DNA of 38,825 bases, taken from a bacterium. GTDB lineage: Bacteria; Sysuimicrobiota; Sysuimicrobiia; Sysuimicrobiales; Segetimicrobiaceae. The stretch lies in contig DASSXJ010000284.1 of NCBI GenBank assembly GCA_035703895.1, positions 1 to 38,825 of the forward strand, given 5' to 3'. The translations under genes were made by a program, and so were the position numbers. Of the stretch, positions 33,505 to 38,825 are shown piece by piece; the stretch's first letter is position 1; the number at the start of each line of letters is the position of its first letter. The notes beneath the pieces are model-generated. The model saw only the letters and a list, made by a program, of their open reading frames with translations. It was not told the DNA's origin and did no database searches.

Positions 33505-35291
33505 GCCTGGGCGTGCCGGCAGCGCTGTGGGGTCTGCTCACGATTCCGGTGCTGATCTTGCTCTACTTGCTGCGCGTTCGCCGTCGGAATCACCCCGTCA
33601 GCAGCGTGCTCCTCTGGCAGCGATCCGCCCCCACGCTGGCCGCGTACCGGCCGTCCAAGCGGATTGAACGCAGCCTGCTCTTGTTGCTCCAGATTCTCGC
33701 CACTGCCGCCGTGGTGACGGCCCTGGCGCGGCCGTCGCTCGTCGTGCGGAGCCTCGATCGCGGCGATGTCATCGTGGTGATGGATCTCTCGCTCTCGATG
33801 CGCTCCCGCGACGTACCTCCGACCCGGTTCGACCGAGCACGCGCCGAAGCGCTCGATGTTGTGGCCCGCCTCCGGCCGGGTCAGCGATCCGGCGTCATCG
33901 TCGCCGGCCCCGCGCCTCAACTGCTCGTCCCGCTCACCGATGACCGCGCCCAGGTGATCGCTGCTATACGCGGGCTCGAGCCGTGGGATGCGGCCGGGGA
34001 CGTCCGCGGAGCGGCATTGATGGCGGCGGAATATCCGATGGGATCGGGCGGCCGGGTGCTGGTCTGGACAGATGCAGCGCGCGGCGGATTGCCCGCGCTT
34101 TCACAGGCGACGTACCGCATTCTGGGGACCTCCGACGACAACGTCGGCATCACCGAATTTCGGATCGCGCGCGATCCCAGCGCGGCAGAAGCGCTCCTCC
34201 GCGTGGACAACTTCAGCACCCGCTCCCGCCAGGTACCGGTCGTCGTGTCGCATGATCGGAAGACGGTGTACCGCACGACCGTGGACCTGCCCGCGGAGGG
34301 GAGCCGGACGGTGGTCTTTCCTGTGTCTCTGGCCGGTGAGTATCAGGCGCATCTGGAGACGCACGATGCGTTGCCTGATGACGATACCGCCTCGGCCGTG
34401 CTCGATCCCGTCCCGCTTCCCTCGGTGCTCCTGGTGGGCGAGTCGGACCCGTACCTCGAGCGCGTGCTGAAGATCCTCCCGGTGTCTCGGGCCGCGGCGA
34501 CCCAGAGCACGGACCCCGGGGTGTGGGCCTCCTACGGTGTCGTCATCATCGATCACATGAACCCCGGCCCGGTGCCTCCCGGCGACTACCTGCTGATCGC
34601 GTCGGTCCCATCGAACCTCCCGGTCACCGCGACAGGCGAGGTGCGCCGCCCCGAGATCGGTGTCTGGGACCGCACCGATCCCATTCTGCGGTTCGTCGAT
34701 CTGGGCACGGTGAAGGTCTCGCGCGCCATGGCCCTGACCGCGGAAGGAGGGCGCGTGCTCGCGGGCGGGGACAGCCCGCTCTTGTGGGCGTACGAAGGCG
34801 GAGGTATCCGGGCGCTCCTGCTGGGGTTCGCCCTGCAGGACTCCGACCTGCCCCAGCGCGTCGCTTTTCCTGTGCTCATCGCCAACAGCCTGGCATGGTT
34901 GGGGGGGGAGACGCCGGTGATCCGGGCGGGGGAGCCGCTGCAGGTGCCCTCCGGCGGCGGCGCCTCCGCGGAGCTGGTCGGCCCGACCGGGCGCCACGAG
35001 ACCGTGCTGGCGACGACCGGCATGTTCGCGCTGCCGCCGTTGACGCGGGCGGGAGTCTACGAGTTGCGGACGTCCGCCGGCACGAGGAGCATCACGGTTC
35101 GGCCCGCCGATCCTCCTGCAGGACGTATCCGGCCCGGTGGAGCACCAGCGGGGAGTCCGGCTGCCGGTGCTGAACCTGGCCGGCTCCTACTCACCCAGCT
35201 GCCGGTCTGGCCGTGGCTCGTCCTCGGCGCGATCGGGGTCATGACGGGCGAGTGGGCGCTGGCCACGCGGCGTCGAGGAGGTGACGCGTGA
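33501..35291 (+). CDS. BatA-like membrane protein with VWA domain
   Basis: A 596-residue protein. Two N-terminal membrane segments (about 6-24 and 53-75) flank the BatA-type segment RVRRRNHPVSSVLLWQ. They are followed by a VWA domain with MIDAS start Asp95 (MDLSLSM), beta-rich regions to about 540, a Pro/Gly-rich linker and a C-terminal membrane segment at about 568-585. The VWA part should lie between the second and third helices on the outside. GTG at 33501 overlaps the DUF58 stop, and the TGA overlaps the next GTG. VWA domains bind partner proteins through a metal; the partner is not known. Confidence 0.92.
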   Translation: MSLGVPAALWGLLTIPVLILLYLLRVRRRNHPVSSVLLWQRSAPTLAAYRPSKRIERSLLLLLQILATAAVVTALARPSLVVRSLDRGDVIVVMDLSLSMRSRDVPPTRFDRARAEALDVVARLRPGQRSGVIVAGPAPQLLVPLTDDRAQVIAAIRGLEPWDAAGDVRGAALMAAEYPMGSGGRVLVWTDAARGGLPALSQATYRILGTSDDNVGITEFRIARDPSAAEALLRVDNFSTRSRQVPVVVSHDRKTVYRTTVDLPAEGSRTVVFPVSLAGEYQAHLETHDALPDDDTASAVLDPVPLPSVLLVGESDPYLERVLKILPVSRAAATQSTDPGVWASYGVVIIDHMNPGPVPPGDYLLIASVPSNLPVTATGEVRRPEIGVWDRTDPILRFVDLGTVKVSRAMALTAEGGRVLAGGDSPLLWAYEGGGIRALLLGFALQDSDLPQRVAFPVLIANSLAWLGGETPVIRAGEPLQVPSGGGASAELVGPTGRHETVLATTGMFALPPLTRAGVYELRTSAGTRSITVRPADPPAGRIRPGGAPAGSPAAGAEPGRLLLTQLPVWPWLVLGAIGVMTGEWALATRRRGGDA

Positions 35292-38038
35292 CCGTCCCCC
35301 TGTCGTTCGAGCGTCCCTGGGCGTTCGCGTTGCTCCTCCTCGTGCTCATCGCCGCGATGCTCGGGCGGCGCCGCTCCGGCGTACGCTGGCGCGTCGCGAC
35401 CGTCCTTCGCGCCGCGACCCTCGGACTGCTCGTGCTCGCGCTCTCCGGACCGGTCATCCGGGTCCCCGTGACCGCGGTCAACGTCGTATTCGCCGTCGAC
35501 CGATCGCTCAGCATCACACCGGTCGGCCGGCGCGCTCAGGATGCCTTCGTGCACGACGCGCTTCTAGGGATGCGTCCCCAAGACCGAGCGGGGGTTGTGA
35601 CGTTCGCGGGGCGGCCGCTGCTGCGAATTCCAGTGGATGCGCACCCCGTGCTCGACACCGTCGGTCCAGCGGCGGATCCGGACGCGACGGATATCGGGAG
35701 CGCCATCGACCTCGCCGTCGCGATGCTGCCCAGCGAAGGCGCTCGCCGCGTCGTGGTCCTCAGCGACGGGGCCGAAAACCGGGGAGACGCCGCGGGAGCC
35801 TCGCGCGTAGCCCGCCAAGCCGGCGTGACGATCGATGCGGTGCCCATCGCGCCTGGAACCACCCAGGAGGTCCTGGTGGAATCGGTGACCGCGCCGCAGG
35901 AGGTGCACCCCGGCGAAGTCTACGACGTCCGGGCGGTGCTGCAGTCCACCACGCCCGCCGACGCCGTCGTGACGCTCTCACGCAATGGGGTCGTGGTTGC
36001 GACTAAGCGCATTGCGCTCTCACCGGGTGAAGTCGTGGTTCCGTTTTCTGAGACTGCCGCCGACCCCGGAACCGTTCGGTACCGCGTCGACGTCGATGCG
36101 GTCCCCGACACGATTCCGGAGAACAACCACGGGGAGGCGATGGTTGTCGTTCGTGATCAACCCCGGGTGCTCTTCGTGACCGCGGGTCCGACGCCACTGC
36201 CCCGGTGGCTTCGCGGTCAGGGCCTCCGCGTCGATGTCCGGACGCCCGATGAGGTCCCCGCAAACCCGGTCGGCCTTGCCGCGTACCGCAGCGTCGTCCT
36301 CGATGATGTCTCGGCGCTTGACCTGAGCCGAGCGCAGCAGGAGACCATCCGGTCGTTCGTGGGGACGGCAGGTGGCGGCCTCGCCGTGATCGGCGGTGGG
36401 CACAGTTACGGCGTCGGCGGATACGCCGGCACGCCCCTCGAAGACGCGCTGCCCGTCACGATGGATGTCCGGCAGACGATGGCGCTCCCCACCGTCGCGA
36501 TCGTGCTGGTCATCGATACCTCCGGAAGCATGGACGCCTTTGGGACCGAACTCGCCAAGGAGGAGCTGGCGAAGGAGATCGCCTCTTCGGTGATCGATCT
36601 CCTCGGCGAGCACGACCAGATCGGTGTGATCACGTTCGATCAGGAGTATCGGTGGTTGGTGCCGCTCACCGAGGCGCGGGAGCGGACGCGGGTCCTCGAT
36701 GAAATTGCGCGCCTGCGTGCCGGAGGCGGCACGTTGATGTACCCGCCGCTTCGGGGGGCGTGGGACGTGCTCCGGCACTCCCCGGCCAAGATCCGGCACA
36801 CCATCGTCCTCAGCGACGGGTTGACCGATCCGGGCGACTTTCGTGGAATCGCTGCGACCATGGCCCGCGAGCGGATCACGATCAGCACCGTGGCGATCGG
36901 CCGCGACGCCGACTTGGATTTCATGCGAAACTTGGCCCGATGGGGAGGCGGCCGGTCGTACGTGGCCAAGGATCTGTACAGCGTGCCCAAGATCTTCACC
37001 GCCGAAGCGTTGATGGCCGTAAGGTCGTTCATCGTCGAGGAGCCGGTACCGCTCGCGCGACGAGGCGAGGGGCCGACGGTGGCGGGCCTCACCCCGCCGC
37101 CGCCGATCCGCGGGTATGTGGCCACGGCTCCGAAACCGTCGAGTGACATCGCGTTCGTGAGCCCTCGAGGGGACCCGGTCGTCGCGACCTGGCAGTACGG
37201 CCTCGGCAGAGCCGTCGCGGTCACCTCGGACGACGGCCTCCGGTGGACGACGCCGTGGACTTCGTGGCCGGATGTCGCCCGGTTTTGGTCTCAGGCGGTC
37301 CGGTGGACCCTCGGCGATGACGCGCCGGGCCTGCATCTGGTTGCCGGGTTCGATCGCGATGGGACGTCGGCCCGGGCGGTGCTCGATGCCCGCCGGATCG
37401 ACGGCGCGCCCTGGGACGGCCTCGACGCGCGCGGCGAGGTGACGGGACCCGATGGGACGCGCAGCGCAATCGCATTGCACCAGACCGCGCCGGGCCGGTA
37501 CGAGGGGACGTGGCCGGCTCAAGCCCAGGGCGTGTATGGCCTGACCATCCTCGCGCGCGACGGTCAGCGCACGAGGGGCACCCGGACCGTTGGGCTCGTC
37601 GTGCCCTATTCGCCTGAATACCGCCTCCCGAACGGCAACCTCGCGTTGTTGTCTCGGGTGGTCGAAACCACCGGCGGAACGTTCCTCGGCAATCCGCGGG
37701 ACGCGTTCCGTCGAGGGCCGGGAAGCGGGCAGCGCGAGACCTGGCCGGTGTTAAGCGGCATCGCCATGGCGTGTCTTTTGGCCGAGGTCACGATTCGGCG
37801 TCTGCCCGCGCTTGGGCAGCGCCTCGCGATGGCGGCCTCCGTCGTGGCTCAGGTGATTGGCCGGCGGCGGGCGACGCCCCGGACGGCGCGCCTCCAGGCC
37901 GACGCCGCATATGAAGCCGCCGATCGCTGGGCGGTCGAGGACGCGCGTTTCGCCGAAGAAGAGGCACGCCGCGCCGCCTCAATGGAGGAGGCCGCGCGGA
38001 TCTTTATCTCCAGACTTCGAGGGACGAGACGGCCTTAA
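35288..38038 (+). CDS. Large membrane protein with two VWA domains and an amidotransferase-like domain
   Basis: A 916-residue protein. Two N-terminal membrane segments (about 10-25 and 38-58) are followed by VWA domain 1 with MIDAS at Asp71 (DRSLS), a beta-sandwich region (about 200-290), and an amidotransferase-like fold (about 290-390; LFVTAGPTPLPRWLRGQG and VIGGGHSYGVGGYAG). VWA domain 2 has its MIDAS at Asp410 (IDTSGSM). A second beta region, a membrane segment near 820 and an Ala/Arg/Glu-rich helical tail complete it. Having two intact metal sites is unusual. GTG overlaps the previous stop. It ends tail to tail with the reverse-strand HAD gene, sharing bases of the two stop codons. Confidence 0.9.
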   Translation: MTVPLSFERPWAFALLLLVLIAAMLGRRRSGVRWRVATVLRAATLGLLVLALSGPVIRVPVTAVNVVFAVDRSLSITPVGRRAQDAFVHDALLGMRPQDRAGVVTFAGRPLLRIPVDAHPVLDTVGPAADPDATDIGSAIDLAVAMLPSEGARRVVVLSDGAENRGDAAGASRVARQAGVTIDAVPIAPGTTQEVLVESVTAPQEVHPGEVYDVRAVLQSTTPADAVVTLSRNGVVVATKRIALSPGEVVVPFSETAADPGTVRYRVDVDAVPDTIPENNHGEAMVVVRDQPRVLFVTAGPTPLPRWLRGQGLRVDVRTPDEVPANPVGLAAYRSVVLDDVSALDLSRAQQETIRSFVGTAGGGLAVIGGGHSYGVGGYAGTPLEDALPVTMDVRQTMALPTVAIVLVIDTSGSMDAFGTELAKEELAKEIASSVIDLLGEHDQIGVITFDQEYRWLVPLTEARERTRVLDEIARLRAGGGTLMYPPLRGAWDVLRHSPAKIRHTIVLSDGLTDPGDFRGIAATMARERITISTVAIGRDADLDFMRNLARWGGGRSYVAKDLYSVPKIFTAEALMAVRSFIVEEPVPLARRGEGPTVAGLTPPPPIRGYVATAPKPSSDIAFVSPRGDPVVATWQYGLGRAVAVTSDDGLRWTTPWTSWPDVARFWSQAVRWTLGDDAPGLHLVAGFDRDGTSARAVLDARRIDGAPWDGLDARGEVTGPDGTRSAIALHQTAPGRYEGTWPAQAQGVYGLTILARDGQRTRGTRTVGLVVPYSPEYRLPNGNLALLSRVVETTGGTFLGNPRDAFRRGPGSGQRETWPVLSGIAMACLLAEVTIRRLPALGQRLAMAASVVAQVIGRRRATPRTARLQADAAYEAADRWAVEDARFAEEEARRAASMEEAARIFISRLRGTRRP

Positions 38039-38733
38039 CGCGCCCGCTCCGTCTCGGCGGGACAGATCGGGAGGAGGTCCTCGGGACGAGCAAGCCGGTG
38101 ATCCGGAGCTTCCGCGAGGAGCGGTGAGGCTTCCACCGTGCCCCACAACGCCGCGGCGGTGCCGGCGCCGGCCCGGTGGCCGGCCGCGATATCGAGCGGG
38201 CTGTCGCCGACCATGAGCGCCTCCGCGACGGGAACACCGAGTTGAGACGCCGCGGCCCGAACAGGCTCCGGATCCGGTTTGTGGCGGGTGACATCCTCGT
38301 CCGTGATGATGACCGTGCACCACCGATCGAGGTGGAAACCTGAGACGGCGGCCTCCGTCGTCGCCCGTCGCTTGGACGTGACAATCCCCATCGCGTAGCC
38401 ACGCACGCGGAGCGCTTCCAGCACATCGGCGACTCCCGGGAACAATCGCGCGTACCGGTCGTGGAGGGCCAGATATCGACGGAGGTAGTCCTGGGCCAGC
38501 ACCTCGTCCCGGTCGGGGGCGAGGGCGCGGAACCGTTCACGGATCGGCCGGCTCCACATCCCCAGGATCGCCGTCCGATCGATGGTCCGGTGCAGGTTGG
38601 CCTGTACCGTGGCCTCAAACGCGGTCATGATCAGTTCGGCGCTGTCGATCAGCGTGCCGTCGAGATCGAACAGGACGGCGCCGTACCGGCGTCCGATCAG
38701 TGGGTCCACTCGTGCGCGGGGCGTCCGTCCCAT
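38035..38733 (-). CDS. HAD-superfamily hydrolase, phosphoglycolate phosphatase/PpaX-like
   Basis: A 232-residue phosphatase with all HAD motifs: VLFDLDGTLIDS (Asp23, Asp25), GIVTSKRRATTE, the Lys in RHKPDPEPV, and MVGDSPLDIAAG. It resembles the HAD at 4864-5523, including ALAPDRxE, YARLFPG-like and VTSKRR segments, so the two are probably paralogues. The ATG at 38733 overlaps the preceding dehydrogenase gene by 37 bp. A GTG at 38709 would overlap by only 13 bp and is a reasonable alternative, since neither has a clear ribosome site. The 3' end shares stop-codon bases with the VWA gene. Confidence 0.92.
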   Translation of the reverse strand: MGRTPRARVDPLIGRRYGAVLFDLDGTLIDSAELIMTAFEATVQANLHRTIDRTAILGMWSRPIRERFRALAPDRDEVLAQDYLRRYLALHDRYARLFPGVADVLEALRVRGYAMGIVTSKRRATTEAAVSGFHLDRWCTVIITDEDVTRHKPDPEPVRAAASQLGVPVAEALMVGDSPLDIAAGHRAGAGTAAALWGTVEASPLLAEAPDHRLARPEDLLPICPAETERAR

Positions 38734-38825
38734 ATCGCGCCGTAGAGCGAGAGCAGCGGCTCCCGGGCAAGCGGGCGGGGATTGTTGGGACGCGGATACT
38801 GCTCGACGCACTCGTCGACCAGTTC
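38697..38825 (-). CDS. Iron-type alcohol dehydrogenase family, C-terminal fragment
   Basis: Only the last 42 residues are in the window, read on the reverse strand from the edge to the TGA at 38699-38697. The stretch CVEQYPRPNNPRPLAREPLL followed by SLYGAIWDG is typical of the C-terminal helices of iron-containing alcohol dehydrogenases and maleylacetate reductases. The upstream domains are missing, so substrate and cofactor cannot be judged. It is followed by, and overlaps, the HAD gene. Confidence 0.6.
   Translation of the reverse strand, partial: ELVDECVEQYPRPNNPRPLAREPLLSLYGAIWDGRPAHEWTH

Overview
The window is about 38.8 kb of GC-rich DNA, almost fully coding, with many ATGA/GTGA start-stop overlaps and frequent GTG starts. 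The gene order topA-hslV-hslU-rpsB-tsf-pyrH-frr-uppS-cdsA-rseP, together with comM, comF and dprA, is the arrangement seen in Firmicutes and related deep-branching terrabacterial lineages. The usual xerC, codY and dxr are absent from it. An archaeal-type S-adenosylmethionine synthetase sits just downstream. I infer an uncultured, high-GC, deep-branching bacterium (for example a candidate phylum near Firmicutes or Armatimonadota). The sequence alone cannot settle the phylum. I saw no tRNA, rRNA, CRISPR array, insertion sequence or prophage, and no gene-free stretch longer than about 175 bp.

Left part (1-12 kb): a DinB-like gene (reverse strand, cut by the window edge) diverges from a forward operon. 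That operon holds a creatinase/M24-like hydrolase, a family-5 solute-binding protein, two DppB/DppC-type permeases and a HAD phosphatase, but no ABC ATPase. A reverse-strand operon faces it. In transcription order this encodes a metallophosphoesterase, an FbpA/PhnS-type binding protein, a double-domain permease and a PotA/FbpC-type ATPase, which looks like a complete importer linked to a phosphoesterase. A membrane-bound diguanylate cyclase follows, also on the reverse strand.

Middle (12-27.5 kb): a housekeeping block on the forward strand. comM-comF-dprA (DNA uptake and processing) has two good sigma-70-like promoters. It leads into topA and the HslVU protease. rpsB has its own extended -10 promoter and a foldable leader, and starts the translation/envelope run rpsB, tsf, pyrH, frr, a 73-residue lone PASTA protein, uppS, cdsA, rseP. 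metK (archaeal type) follows a strongly foldable 169-nt leader in which alternative pairings reach the ribosome binding site. A small FmdB-type zinc-ribbon gene ends in a perfect 14-bp hairpin with a U-rich tail. That hairpin lies inside the signal-peptide codons of the next gene.

Right part (27.5-38.8 kb): a tightly coupled seven-gene membrane operon encodes a large secreted/membrane protein, an ABC-2-like permease, a coiled-coil membrane protein, a MoxR AAA+ ATPase, a DUF58 protein and two large membrane VWA proteins. This is a MoxR/Bat-like system with an unusual upstream half. A second HAD phosphatase (reverse strand) and the 3' end of an iron-type alcohol dehydrogenase close the window.

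The most noteworthy items are the archaeal-type MetK with its structured leader, the lone PASTA protein between frr and uppS, the terminator hairpin embedded in a coding start, and the composition of the MoxR/VWA operon.
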